From NCBI GenBank assembly GCA_958510825.1, contig OY294044.1:80336895-80400894 (forward strand): a DNA stretch of 64,000 bases, read 5' to 3'. How positions within the stretch are numbered: the stretch's first letter is position 1; each line of letters starts with the position of its first letter. The position numbers and the translations under genes are program-made. Below, one piece after another: positions 44,991 to 57,251 of this stretch. This DNA is from Brachypterus glaber. Its lineage: Eukaryota > Arthropoda > Insecta > Coleoptera > Kateretidae. The notes under the pieces are model-generated. The model was given only the letters and a program-made list of their open reading frames with translations. It did not search any database and was not told the origin of the DNA.

Positions 44991-45495
44991 TATACAGTTT
45001 CATATTGTTGTCAATTTTTAGGAATCGAAAATTTTGCAAACATCGTGCAAATAAGAACAGTAGCTTACTTTACACGCGTATACGGTGTACGGAAAACCAA
45101 TGTCCATAATTTTTTTATCTTACTGATTTATGCACATTGTGTAAATACGAAAAGTGATTCTCAATTTAATTTTGAGTGTAATTGCCACTTTGCACGCGCA
45201 TACGTTGAACGAAAACCTAATAGAAAATATATAGACATTGAACAATTTTCAAACACGTTGCAAAAATGACAAGTAGTTCGTAATTTATTTTCAAGTAGGT
45301 ACTACTACTACGACTTTGTACAAGTTAACGTTCAACGAAAACATAATGCTAATTACTTTCTATCTTAATGTAAATTTATGGACATTGAATATTTTGCAAA
45401 CACCGTGCAAAAATAACAAGTAGTTCGCAATTCGTTTTTAAGTGTAACTACGATTTTGCACAAGTAAACGTTCAATGAAATCCTAATTTTAATGA
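44991..45495. repeat. Tandem block, unit about 150 bp, 3-4 copies
   Basis: Repeated phrases per unit: GACATTGAA.ATTTTGCAAAC, the CGTGCAAAAATAACAAGTAG type, and TTGCACAAGTAAACGTTCAA then GAAAACCTAAT. Units are diverged. The frames 44973-45269 and 45365-45628 are produced by this repeat. Confidence 0.65.
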
Positions 45496-46030
45496 CTTTA
45501 TCTTGATGAACATTGAAAGGAAAGTCATCAACATTAGGTTTCCGCTGAAACTGCAGATTATTTTCCCACGCGGCGCAAAAAAAAAAACGGCTAGGAATTT
45601 TTCTAAAAAAAAAGCTGAAGCATTCCAAACTTACTTAACACGAAAAAGAACTCCCATTATTGATACCAATCCCATTTTTGATGATTAAAAGTATTGCTGC
45701 ACTTGATTTAAGTATTTATATATTGATTTTTGAATGTGGGGAAAAATTTCAATAAAAATAACTAAAAATAACTTGATTTGTTTATAGCAAATAAATTCGG
45801 AAAACATTTAGAGTTTGCTTCACTTTAATTTTTTAATGGGGCTTAGTCCGGGACAAAGCAGAATTTGAAGTTTTATATTTGTTTATTTATTAACAACAAT
45901 GGAGCGATTTTGCTCCACTAAAAAAACCTTTACCTGGTTATAACAAATACATTCTGAAGGCATTTGGAGTTCATACTTTATTAATATTTTAATGGGACTT
46001 AGGAAAAACGGAGAATTCAAAGTTTTATTT
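45496..46030. repeat. Diverged tandem pair of about 145 bp
   Basis: TTTAATGGGGCTTAGTCCGG (45834) and TTTTAATGGGACTTAGGAAA (45978) begin similar segments that share GTTTATTTATTAACAACAAT (45883) with 46365. This sequence is therefore present on both sides of the inverted-repeat element that follows. Confidence 0.5.
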
Positions 46031-46358
46031 TGAATCGGTCAGTTGAAAAACAGTACTAGTCCAAAATTTCTGTTTTGAGATAAACGCAAAAAATCTTTTA
46101 TTTCCGTTAATATTGATTATACAGTGTATAATAATTAGTAAGTTGTAGTGTTTAACTAGACCGATATATGATAACTGATAACTGAATATAACTGATAAGC
46201 AGTGGATTTAAAGGCGTATAGAAACTGAATTAAACCGTGTACCACCGGTGGCACACGTCGTCGCGAACGCGTTAAGCACAGAATGAATAAAGTACAAATT
46301 TTGTGAACATTGGCAATGACTATTTTGGACTAGTACTGTTTTTCAACTAACCGATTCA
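46031..46358. mobile_element. MITE with ATCGGTCAGTTGAAAAACAG ends
   Basis: Left TGAATCGGTCAGTTGAAAAA then CAGTACTAGTCC and right GGACTAGTACTGTTTTTCAA then CTAACCGATTCA are inverted arms of about 40 bp. A solitary left-end copy (GATCGGTCAGATGAAGAACA) is at 23352. Confidence 0.75.
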
Positions 46359-46379
46359 TTTGTTTATTTATTAACAACA

Positions 46380-46980
46380 ATGGAGCAAACTCGATCAACA
46401 CTAAAAATGACTTTATTTGTTAAGGTAAAAAATGCTGAAAAAGAAAAACGACCACGGAAAAGGAACTTTTCACGGACAAAGGAAAAGGTAAAACGAAATC
46501 AAGACGAAATTCGTGATGCATCCACAAAAAGATTTAGTCGGAAGTTGCAAGAACGGAAGATATGGCAGGAGAAGATGAAAAAGAAAAATATGACGGATGA
46601 TAGAAAAAGGTCAAATATCAGGACTCAGATATTCGAAAAAAAAAACAAGCCAGAAATCACGTGCATGCAGATACTGTTCACCATACGCAAAATAAAAAAG
46701 TTACAAAATCTAAAAAAGATAAAGACATTGATTTACTAGAAGAAAAATGGTTCAGAAAAAGCCCTACCGAAAAATTGGAGGCACATTCCAAAAAATTCCC
46801 AAGTTTATTAGTCCGACCGAAGAAACAATGTGTTACACATTGTTACACATTATGTGTAACATTATCAGAATTATGTGTTACATTACCAAGAATAGTTATT
46901 ATTAATACAACGGCAAAAAGTTTAATTTTTGGATTGAGTGGGTTTTTTGAAGCCGAGGACCGGCCGGTCCGAGGGTAATA
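46380..46980 (+). pseudogene. Frameshifted, strongly basic open frames of unknown origin
   Basis: From the ATG at 46380 a frame reads MEQTRSTLKMTLFVKVKNAE and is dense in Lys/Arg/Glu (KEKRPRKRNFSRTKEKVKRN). Protein-like sequence then seems to pass to the next frame near 46660 (HADTVHHTQNKKVTKSKKDK, then LLEEKWFRKSPTEKLEAHSK). The amino acid use is unlike the A/T-driven chance frames elsewhere in the window. It may be the N-terminal part of the same decayed gene as the protease remnant 700 bp downstream, but that link is only positional. A 35-bp cluster of TGTGTTACACATT phrases sits at 46826-46880. Confidence 0.4.
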
Positions 46981-47009
46981 AACCTAAGAAATCAAAATTT
47001 AACTTTTCG

Positions 47010-47420
47010 CCCGTGTATGTATTTCTGGGCCAAATGGCATCTCTGGTTGGAAATTTTTCATTTTCTTATTAGGTTAGAAATATACTATTTTTGAGTTGTG
47101 TCACTTTTGAAGCAAGGGTGCGATATATTTCAAGACCATAAGTGATCAAAGATCATATTTCTTTATAAATATTACAGTAAAGGTAATAATAATAATAATA
47201 ATTTATTTTTTCCATAAGTCCAACGTTTTGGACAATGTCAATAATACAATTTACAAATAAATAATACAACACATTTAAAAATACATTTAAATTACAGTAC
47301 ATTTAAAATCTATCTCCATCTTTTATCTATAATAAGTGGCCCTAGGGCCAAAGTATAACTTTTCGCCCGCAAAACACAAAGTGTCTCTTTTAGAATTAAT
47401 CGAATAAAAAATCATTGATC
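47010..47420. other. No gene; (AAT)n tract and dispersed fragments
   Basis: (AAT)n at 47186-47203 and a fragment shared with 39895-39940. CTTTTCGCCCG at 47000 and 47370 brackets the stretch. Confidence 0.5.
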
Positions 47421-47469
47421 ATCGAAATAATGCATACTCGTGATAGCGTGTCAATGCAGTCGATGATCG

Positions 47470-48050
47470 AAGACGAAAACGGCCTACCGAGAAAGCCAGA
47501 AATGAAAGATAATTATTATTTCATATTTTAAGAAATTAAATGTAACGTTACAGAAGACGAAAAACACGCTTTCCTCCGAGAGTCTGAAATCAATCCACTT
47601 CATGCCGAAGGTAAGGCAACCAACGCCCTTTTTCCAATGCAAGGCATAAGTGAGATATCACCATGACTTGATTATGCTAAAGGCGAAGTGGTAGGTAAAA
47701 AAATGACAGTCTGTAACATCACTTTGTACAAAGAAGATTTTAAAAGCTCTGGTCCTAACGAATTGGTTAACGATAACATTATCAAAAGCAATTCTGAAAT
47801 AAAAATACCAATCCGATACATTGATTTTCGATATATTTTTCATGAAATCTTTGACCACTGTGAACTTCAAGGAATTTTTGCAAATGGGATACTTTCAGTG
47901 GTCTCTTAACAAAAAAGTATGGGACTACAAGTGTTGGATCATACCAGTCAACGTAAACGAAATACGTTGGGCACTGCTAGTTGTTGTATTTCCTTTTCGT
48001 GTTTTTTGTGATCTTGATACAAGTTTTTTTTTTCTGAAAAAATTACACTA
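47470..48050 (+). pseudogene. Ulp1/SENP-like cysteine protease remnant
   Basis: The frames in order read MIEDENGLPRKPEMKDNYYF, TEDEKHAFLRESEINPLHAE, then (47688-47907) CNITLYKEDFKSSGPNELVN, DNIIKSNSEIKIPIRYIDFR and CELQGIFANG. In the next frame comes WDYKCWIIPVNVNEIRWALL then VVVFPFRVFCDLDTS. 'ELVNDNII' followed by 'IPVNVNEIRWALLVV' is the layout of C48 (Ulp1/SENP) peptidases, where the second motif normally reads H-W and carries the catalytic His. Here it is Arg-Trp (codon 47965). At least one stop (before LDYAKGE) and one frameshift (about 47908) are present, and the segment with the catalytic Cys is missing. Such proteases are often captured by DNA transposons. It is a dead copy. Confidence 0.6.
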
Positions 48051-51000
48051 ATCGGAATTTTCCTTCAGCTTTTTCTATTTTTTTTTTTTAAGTTTGGCCC
48101 CCGATAACTTTTTTGTTTTTGAAGTTATTATTTTTAAAAATAAAAGGGATATTACTGTAGGATTTTGGATAGCTCAGGTTATAATAAAACACGAATTACA
48201 CTTTACTGCTCGGCTAACCACACAAGACTGACTCACTACAATTAAGTTTATACTTTTGGTACAATCTTATGTAATCGCTTTGTTCTTTATTTAATTTCAA
48301 TACACTACATCTCTCCTTTGTTTTTTTATATATATTTTTTTTTATAACAATTTATAACTTTAAAATGCACACAAGACTAGCACCAGCCTAGAATATTTAA
48401 CTTGTTCTAAATTACAATCACTTATGACTACTTATGACTACTTAAGACTACTTATGACTAACTTATGACTAATGGTTAAATTATGTCGATAAAGTAAATG
48501 ATTTTATAATCACTTTGCCTATCTAGATATTTAGTTTGTTTCGACTGAGGTACAAAGTCACAGTTACTATAATTTCCTTGTAATAATATAGTTTTGAATA
48601 TTTTAGACAATTTTATTTAGAACTTTTCTGTAGTTGATCTATCACATACTTCCCATTTCCCATTTCCTTTTTTTTTTACTTTTTTTTTTTACATAACATC
48701 CCAAGGTGGACACGATTTCTTTTCTTTAATCTTATTCCTAATAGGTATATGTGAAAACGTTTCTGTTAATGTTGCTTGGTTTGCCTATATATCTGACAAG
48801 AAAGATTTTATTTCCGTCTATTGTTTTGGGTGTTTGAAGGAAGAAGTGAACTGTTTTCAGATTACAGGAGGAACGCATATGAACTGGTTCACTATTAACG
48901 AGAATATCGATAAGGACGTTTTGAACTAATGGAATAGTAAATTATTGGTGACATTTTTTATGACGTAAAATTTAGTGGTTTCATTTTATTGTTTACTATA
49001 ACTTTAGATTTAAAAGAATGGTTAATAGTATTTCGCTACCATAAGCCATCAAGATTTTATAAGACTATTTTCCATGTTTGCTTTTGCTCCCCGAATCTAT
49101 TAGCATTTTAGCTTCTACTAAGCCTAATAAACATTTATAGTTTCATCCTTATCAATGTAGAAAACGTAGTCGACCTTATTTTCTGAGTTAGACTATTCTC
49201 CTATAGTATGAATACCGGACCCACTAAACATGAAACATAGAAACCACCTTTATACAATATTTTATTTAAATAGCATGACATAGATTTAAACATTTTTAAA
49301 TGTTGCATTTAAATAAGCCAGTAAACATGGATTTGTTATATTTAAAAATATTGTATTAATGTTGCATTTAAATAAGATAATTTGCATTGTTTGTTACTTT
49401 TAAAACGTTAACGCAACCTTGTATTTGTATATGCATTAAGATGTTGTTAATATAAACGTGTTATTGTATTTCAATATTAGAAACCCTTTAAAATGACTTA
49501 ACATTTGTTGCATATTTTCTTGGGACGATTTCCTTGGCGTCATGCTATAGGTGGCGTCACATATTGTTTCCTACCACTAAAATACTTGTAAACACTATAA
49601 GGTCTCTTAAGGAATAATGTACGTTATAGTAACAGAAAAACAAAGTTTATAACCAGTTTTCGGTTAACCGGTTGCTGAAGGTACGAAACATTATTAAAAG
49701 TATCGTGGCAATATTTAGCTGAGGTTGTGCTTTATTAAAATGGTAATATTTTAATGTAGCCCTACATAATCTTAAGGTCGTGAGTTACATAAACATTTTT
49801 TTTTTTTTTTTTGTAATGTAGCACAGGAGGACGTTTGCGGACATGACAACATTGCATATACATTATTTTTATTTAGATGTAAACGTTACCGGATAACATT
49901 TTATTGTAGATTTAAAGTTGTTGCAATATAGGTACCATAGCATAGCATTTATTACAGGTTTGGAATATAAAGAAATATGTGATGTTTTACGTAGAACGTT
50001 CTTAGAAGGTTTTAAGACATCCAATGGATACCGTTTTAATCATACGAAAGCTTCTATGATCATTCTAAAAAAACTTGCAGAATATGCCCAGCATCTTCTT
50101 ATAAATTGCAAGACTATCTAGCCCAATTTATGATCTGTCAAATCTAAAGTAGTCAATACCCAGAACAGTGACCTGTGTGTAATAATGACACTGTGTGGTA
50201 CAAAAAGATGTCTTAAACTATTATATAATAGACAACATTTAAAATTCAGGAATATTAACATTTTCCTGCATTAATTTGTTTGTATACAGGTACATACCTT
50301 TCTATGATTACAATACAATCTTACATAGCCTACAAACACTAGACTTAATAAAATCGCCAATCACTAGACTTAGATCTATAATTCTAATCCAATAATACAC
50401 GATGGGAATCACCAAACAATAAATGTATAATTTTTTATCGGCCATTATAGAATTACAACTCAAACATGTCCAAAATGTATTGCAGAACAGCGGCAAATTC
50501 CGATACCTTCTATCAGAACATTCTTAGAATATGTATAGCATAATTTCTAAGAACATTCTTAACAGAAATTTCTTAGAATATGCATTGGAGGAATGATATG
50601 AGAAACTTTTAAGGATATTTCATGCATTGATTATGCATTTTAAGCGCAAGTTTTAAGCATAATCATAGCATATCTAAAAGTTTATTCTTAGAATATTCCC
50701 AATAGAATAATTAGAGAATATTCTTAGATCATCGGTGCTATTTGGGGTATTCATACACATGTGCGTAAACGTAAACCCACACATATTCCCTGCTAACACA
50801 TCCTTTAAAGAAGGAAACCTGTTAATTTTAATGTTTTATCCACTAGATTTTTATGGTTTTCTTAATAAAAGGCATAATTGTGGGAATAATAGCGTATGCA
50901 ACTCGTCGCTTACCTTTTCCAATATACTCGATTTTTTCCTCGTAATGTACTCTCGTACACCAAAATTAAGTTCGAAAACTCGTTGCGTAATTTATCATTG

Positions 51001-51076
51001 ATATACGGTTGCCTTTTATTATACTCTATGGTTTTTTTAATAAACTAACGCTTATGAAAGGTAATATAATAAAAGC
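48051..51076. other. Long AT-rich stretch without a recognised gene
   Basis: It includes a short tandem of CTTATGACTA (48419-48473), a repeat of TTGCATTTAAATAAG at 49302 and 49363, a T-run at 49797, and clustered TTCTTAGAATAT phrases at 50518-50730 in both orientations. Open frames at 49918-50121 and 50735-51001 have no recognisable motifs. Confidence 0.45.
48419..48473 (+). repeat. Short tandem (CTTATGACTA)n
   Basis: Five to six units, with AAGACTACTT variants. Confidence 0.8.
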
Positions 51077-51275
51077 AGAAAATTTAATATTTTGTTCCTT
51101 AATTCAAATATTTCAGTATAAATATAATTTTATATGTTTTTAAAAGAACTAAGTTTTTGCGTTATTTGTAAGTCCAAACGAAAATTTAATATTTTGTTCC
51201 TTAATTCAAGTATTTCAGTATAAATATAATTTTATATGTTTTTAAAAAAACTAAGTTTTTGCGTTATTTGTAGGC
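51077..51275. repeat. Recent tandem duplication, unit about 102 bp
   Basis: GAAAATTTAATATTTTGTTC begins both copies (51077 and 51179). They differ at only a few sites and each ends GTTTTTGCGTTATTTGTA. Confidence 0.9.
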
Positions 51276-51783
51276 GAAATATTCTTCATATTTAAACTTA
51301 CTTTAGGTCGTATTTTGTTTGGGGACTCCTACGCACATAATATGTGATACCTACATGTACTGATGCCATATTGTGTGCCATACGTACTTACACATACTCA
51401 CACACACTTATATTTACATACACATGAAGGGGTGTTGGAATATCTATTATATAATCAACATAAATATTTTTTTCTAAATTGTGAATACGCTTAGAATAGA
51501 AATGTTCTATTTTGACGGCGAATACTTTCTGTCTGTCCGTCAATACTATATTGTTTACATGTGTTTTTTTTTTTTTTTTTAAAGTAAAGTCCAAACGAAA
51601 ATTAAGAAGAAGAACTACATGTTTATGTTTTTGCCTTAAACCTGTTTATGTTTTGTGCCTAAAACTTGTTTATTTTTTGTGCCTAAAACTTCTGGGGTTA
51701 TATTTTGGCCTTTGCTACCAAAATATCTCAAACATTAATGCAAAATATAGAAGAATATTCTGGTCTTGCTGTTTACCCATAAC
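51276..51783. other. No gene recognised
   Basis: It leads to the array. A poly-T run lies at 51565-51581. CACATACTCACACACACTTA at 51391 is a small CA-rich tract. Confidence 0.45.
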
Positions 51784-51796
51784 AAACCTATAGGTT
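51784..51796. repeat. Left 13-bp direct repeat flanking the array
   Basis: AAACCTATAGGTT, identical to 61945-61957. The array starts at the next base on the left and ends at the preceding base on the right. This is the expected look of a target-site duplication. Confidence 0.85.
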
Positions 51797-51917
51797 AATT
51801 TATTATTCCATCAATCTATTTTCTAATCATCGTACAGAGTGATATTGGTAGACTGACAGTTTCACTCTGTACGATGATTAGAAAATAGATTGATGATATT
51901 GGTAGACTGACAGTTTC
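51797..51917. repeat. Inverted fragments at the start of the array
   Basis: 51797-51863 is unit sequence in reverse orientation, from the ribozyme stem III side outwards (its reverse complement ends GGAATAATAAATT). 51864-51895 is forward (ACTCTGTACGATGATTAG...). 51896-51917 is reverse again (ATATTGGTAGACTGACAG...). From 51918 the array runs forward without further inversion. The joints share a few bases (TTTC, GATG). Confidence 0.85.
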
Positions 51918-52177
51918 ACTCTGTACGATGATTAGAAAATAGATTGATGGAATAATAAATTAATATTTTTATAATTTTGTTTAAAATTAAAAATTTCTGT
52001 CCTTACTAATTTTACGTCTAACCACCCGTTAGTGGTACTATGTGCTTAAGACACACAAGCCTTCAACTTGCTACCATTCAAAGTCTCCAGATAAGGAGAG
52101 GTATGAGTAGTTGTCTACATCAATCTAATGGCTATATTCCTTTTGCGAGTAAAGTCTAAAAACGTTTTCTTAATCAG

Positions 52178-52252
52178 CGTGCAGAGTTGACTCTTGGTAC
52201 TGAAGAGGGCCAGCAGCCCGAAACTGTCAGTTTACCAATATCACTCTGTACG
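52178..52252 (+). ncRNA. Type I hammerhead ribozyme, first array copy
   Basis: Stem I outer strand CGTGCAGAG (pairs with CTCTGTACG), internal loop, stem I inner TTGGTA (pairs with TACCAA), core CTGAAGA, stem II GGGC-CAGCA-GCCC, GAA, stem III ACT-GTC-AGT, then the cleavage base. In this first copy the cleavage base is T (GTCAGTTTACC) where the other copies read GTCAGTCTACC, so cutting after U rather than C would be expected to be slower. Confidence 0.85.
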
Positions 52253-52531
52253 ATGATTAGAAAATAGATTGATGGAATAATAAATTAATATTTTTATAAT
52301 TTTGTTTAAAATTAAAAATTTCTGTCCTTACTAATTTTACGTCTAACCACCCGTTAGTGGTACTATGTGCTTGAGACACACAAGTCTTCAACTTGCTACC
52401 ATTCAAAGTCTCCAGATAAGGAGAGGTATGAGTAGTTGTCTACATCTAGAAATAGATGGCGCACAAGTCTACATCAATCTAATGGCTATATTCCTTTTGC
52501 GAGTAAAGTCTAAAAACGTTTTCTTAATCAG

Positions 52532-52606
52532 CGTGCAGAGTTGACTCTTGGTACTGAAGAGGGCCAGCAGCCCGAAACTGTCAGTCTACCAATATCACTC
52601 TGTACG
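52532..52606 (+). ncRNA. Type I hammerhead ribozyme, consensus array copy
   Basis: In RNA terms it folds as follows. Outer stem I is CGUGCAGAG with CUCUGUACG (nine pairs, one G-U). The internal loop is UUGACUC against UAUCA. Inner stem I is UUGGUA with UACCAA. Then come CUGAAGA, stem II GGGC with loop CAGCA and GCCC, GAA, stem III ACU with loop GUC and AGU, and C. Every element of the known hammerhead core (CUGANGA, GAAA, UH before the cut) is present, and the cut would fall between 52586 and 52587. Stem I with an internal loop opposite a stem II loop is the natural arrangement for the tertiary contact that speeds cleavage. Cleavage at each copy would release 354-nt monomers. Confidence 0.9.
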
Positions 52607-53239
52607 ATGATAAGAAAATAGATTGATGGAATAATAAATTAATATTTTTATAATTTTGTTTAAAATTAAAAATTTCTGTCCTTACTAATTTTACGTCTAA
52701 CCACCCGTTAGTGGTACTATGTGCTTGAGACACACAAGTCTTCAACTTGCTACCATTCAAAGTCTCCAGATAAGGAGAGGTATGAGTAGTTGTCTACATC
52801 TAGAAATAGATGGCGCACAAGTCTACATCAATCTAATGGCTATATTCCTTTTGCGAGTAAAGTCTAAAAACGTTTTCTTAATCAGCGTGCAGAGTTGACT
52901 CTTGGTACTGAAGAGGGCCAGCAGCCCGAAACTGTCAGTCTACCAATATTACTCTGTACGATGATTAGAAAATAGATTGATGGAATAATAAATTAATATT
53001 TTTATAATTTTGTTTAAAATTAAAAATTTCTGTCCTTACTAATTTTACGTCTAACCACCCGTTAGTGGTACTATGTGCTTGAGACACACAAGTCTTCAAC
53101 TTGCTACCATTCAAAGTCTCCAGATAAGGAGAGGTATGAGTAGTTGTCTACATCTAGAAATAGATGGCGCACAAGTCTACATCAATCTAATGGCTATATT
53201 CCTTTTGCGAGTAAAGTCTAAAAACGTTTTCTTAATCAG

Positions 53240-53314
53240 CGTGCAGAGTTGACTCTTGGTACTAAAGAGGGCCAGCAGCCCGAAACTGTCAGTCTACCAA
53301 TATCACTCTGTACG
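53240..53314 (+). ncRNA. Hammerhead copy with a core change (CTAAAGA)
   Basis: The core reads CTAAAGA, so the invariant G5 is A. Stems I, II and III are intact. Expected to be inactive, which would leave a dimer-length (708-nt) product. Confidence 0.75.
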
Positions 53315-53947
53315 ATGATTAGAAAATAGATTGATGGAATAATAAATTAATATTTTTATAATTTTGTTTAAAATTAAAAATTTCTGTCCTTACTAATTTT
53401 ACGTCTAACCACCCGTTAGTGGTACTATGTGCTTGAGACACACAAGTCTTCAACTTGCTACCATTCAAAGTCTCCAGATAAGGAGAGGTATGAGTAGTTG
53501 TCTACATCTAGAAATAGATGGCGCACAAGTCTACATCAATCTAATGGCTATATTCCTTTTGCGAGTAAAGTCTAAAAACGTTTTCTTAATCAGCGTGCAG
53601 AGTTGACTCTTGGTACTGAAGAGGGCCAGCAGCCCGAAACTGTCAGTCTACCAATATCACTCTGTACGATGATTAGAAAATAGATTGATGGAATAATAAA
53701 TTAATATTTTTATAATTTTGTTTAAAATTAAAAATTTCTGTCCTTACTAATTTTACGTCTAACCACCCGTTAGTGGTACTATGTGCTTGAGACACACAAG
53801 TCTTCAACTTGCTACCATTCAAAGTCTCCAGATAAGGAGAGGTATGAGTAGTTGTCTACATCTAGAAATAGATGGCGCACAAGTCTACATCAATCTAATG
53901 GCTATATTCCTTTTGCGAGTAAAGTCTAAAAACGTTTTCTTAATCAG

Positions 53948-54022
53948 CGTGCAGAGTTGACTCTTGGTACTAAAGAGGGCCAGCAGCCCGAAACTGTCAG
54001 TCTACCAATATCACTCTGTACG
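53948..54022 (+). ncRNA. Hammerhead copy with the same core change (CTAAAGA)
   Basis: Identical G5-to-A change as at 53262, two units downstream. The two were probably spread by unequal exchange or by copying of a dimer. Confidence 0.75.
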
Positions 54023-57000
54023 ATGATTAGAAAATAGATTGATGGAATAATAAATTAATATTTTTATAATTTTGTTTAAAATTAAAAATTTCTGTCCTTA
54101 CTAATTTTACGTCTAACCACCCGTTAGTGGTACTATGTGCTTGAGACACACAAGTCTTCAACTTGCTACCATTCAAAGTCTCCAGATAAGAAGAGGTATG
54201 AGTAGTTGTCTACATCTAGAAATAGATGGCGCACAAGTCTACATCAATCTAATGGCTATATTCCTTTTGCGAGTAAAGTCTAAAAATGTTTTCTTAATCA
54301 GCGTGCAGAGTTGACTCTTGGTACTGAAGAGGGCCAGCAGCCCGAAACTGTCAGTCTACCAATATCACTCTGTACGATGATTAGAAAATAGATTGATGGA
54401 ATAATAAATTAATATTTTTATAATTTTGTTTAAAATTAAAAATTTCTGTCCTTACTAATTTTACGTCTAACCACCCGTTAGTGGTACTATGTGCTTGAGA
54501 CACACAAGTCTTCAACTTGCTACCATTCAAAGTCTCCAGATAAGGAGAGGTATGAGTAGTTGTCTACATCTAGAAATAGATGGCGCACAAGTCTACATCA
54601 ATCTAATGGCTATATTCCTTTTGCGAGTAAAGTCTAAAAACATTTTCTTAATCAGCGTGCAGAGTTGACTCTTGGTACTGAAGAGGGCCAGCAGCCCGAA
54701 ACTGTCAGTCTACCAATATCACTCTGTACGATGATTAGAAAATAGATTGATGGAATAATAAATTAATATTTTTATAATTTTGTTTAAAATTAAAAATTTC
54801 TGTCCTTACTAATTTTACGTCTAACCACCCGTTAGTGGTACTATGTGCTTGAGACACACAAGTCTTCAACTTGCTACCATTCAAAGTCTCCAGATAAGGA
54901 GAGGTATGAGTAGTTGTCTACATCTAGAAATAGATGGCGCACAAGTCTACATCAATCTAATGGCTATATTCCTTTCGCGAGTAAAGTCTAAAAACGTTTT
55001 CTTAATCAGCGTGCAGAGTTGACTTTTGGTACTGAAGAGGGCCAGCAGCCCGAAACTGTCAGTCTACCAATATCACTCTGTACGATGATTAGAAAATAGA
55101 TTGATGGAATAATAAATTAATATTTTTATAATTTTGTTTAAAATTAAAAATTTCTGTCCTTACTAATTTTACGTCTAACCACCCGTTAGTGGTACTATGT
55201 GCTTGAGACACACAAGTCTTCAACTTGCTACCATTCAAAGTCTCCAGATAAGGAGAGGTATGAGTAGTTGTCTACATCTAGAAATATATGGCGCACAAGT
55301 CTACATCAATCTAATGGCTATATTCCTTTTGCGAGTAAAGTCTAAAAACGTTTTCTTAATCAGCGTGCAGAGTTGACTCTTGGTACTGAAGAGGGCCAGC
55401 AGCCCGAAACTGTCAGTCTACCAATATCACTCTGTACGATGATTAGAAAATAGATTGATGGAATAATAAATTAATATTTTTATAATTTTGTTTAAAATTA
55501 AAAATTTCTGTCCTTACTAATTTTACGTCTAACCACCCGTTAGTGGTACTATGTGCTTGAGACACACAAGTCTTCAACTTGCTACCATTCAAAGTCTCCA
55601 GATAAGGAGAGGTATGAGTAGTTGTCTACATCTAGAAATAGATGGCGCACAAGTCTACATCAATCTAATGGCTATATTCCTTTTGCGAGTAAAGTCTAAA
55701 TCGTTTTCTTAATCAGCGTGCAGAGTTGACTCTTGGTACTGAAGAGGGCCAGCAGCCCGAAACTGTCAGTCTACCAATATCACTCTGTACGATGATTAGA
55801 AAATAGATTGATGGAATAATAAATTAATATTTTTATAATTTTGTTTAAAATTAAAAATTTCTGTCCTTACTAATTTTACGTCTAACCACCCGTTAGTGGT
55901 ACTATGTGCTTGAGACACACAAGTCTTCAACTTGCTACCATTCAAAGTCTCCAGATAAGGAGAGGTATGAGTAGTTGTCTACATCTAGAAATAGATGGCG
56001 CACAAGTCTACATCAATCTAATGGCTATATTCCTTTTGCGAGTAAAGTCTAAAAACGTTTTCTTAATCAGCGTGCAGAGTTGACTCTTGGTACTGAAGAG
56101 GGCCAGCAGCCCGAAACTGTCAGTCTACCAATATCACTCTGTACGATGATTAGAAAATAGATTGATGGAATAATAAATTAATATTTTTATAATTTTGTTT
56201 AAAATTAAAAATTTCTGTCCTTACTAATTTTACGTCTAACCACCCGTTAGTGGTACTATGTGCTTGAGACACACAAGTCTTCAACTTGCTACCATTCAAA
56301 GTCTCCAGATAAGAAGAGGTATGAGTAGTTGTCTACATCTAGAAATAGATGGCGCACAAGTCTACATCAATCTAATGGCTATATTCCTTTTGCGAGTAAA
56401 GTCTAAAAATGTTTTCTTAATCAGCGTGCAGAGTTGACTCTTGGTACTGAAGAGGGCCAGCAGCCCGAAACTGTCAGTCTACCAATATCACTCTGTACGA
56501 TGATTAGAAAATAGATTGATGGAATAATAAATTAATATTTTTATAATTTTGTTTAAAATTAAAAATTTCTGTCCTTACTAATTTTACGTCTAACCACCCG
56601 TTAGTGGTACTATGTGCTTGAGACACACAAGTCTTCAACTTGCTACCATTCAAAGTCTCCAGATAAGGAGAGGTATGAGTAGTTGTCTACATCTAGAAAT
56701 AGATGGCGCACAAGTCTACATCAATCTAATGGCTATATTCCTTTTGCGAGTAAAGTCTAAAAACATTTTCTTAATCAGCGTGCAGAGTTGACTCTTGGTA
56801 CTGAAGAGGGCCAGCAGCCCGAAACTGTCAGTCTACCAATATCACTCTGTACGATGATTAGAAAATAGATTGATGGAATAATAAATTAATATTTTTATAA
56901 TTTTGTTTAAAATTAAAAATTTCTGTCCTTACTAATTTTACGTCTAACCACCCGTTAGTGGTACTATGTGCTTGAGACACACAAGTCTTCAACTTGCTAC

Positions 57001-57251
57001 CATTCAAAGTCTCCAGATAAGGAGAGGTATGAGTAGTTGTCTACATCTAGAAATAGATGGCGCACAAGTCTACATCAATCTAATGGCTATATTCCTTTTG
57101 CGAGTAAAGTCTAAAAACGTTTTCTTAATCAGCGTGCAGAGTTGACTCTTGGTACTGAAGAGGGCCAGCAGCCCGAAACTGTCAGTCTACCAATATCACT
57201 CTGTACGATGATTAGAAAATAGATTGATGGAATAATAAATTAATATTTTTA

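Noticed and set aside
44973..45628. Two overlapping open frames (98 and 87 codons)
   Set aside because: Generated by a diverged 150-bp tandem repeat; no motif.
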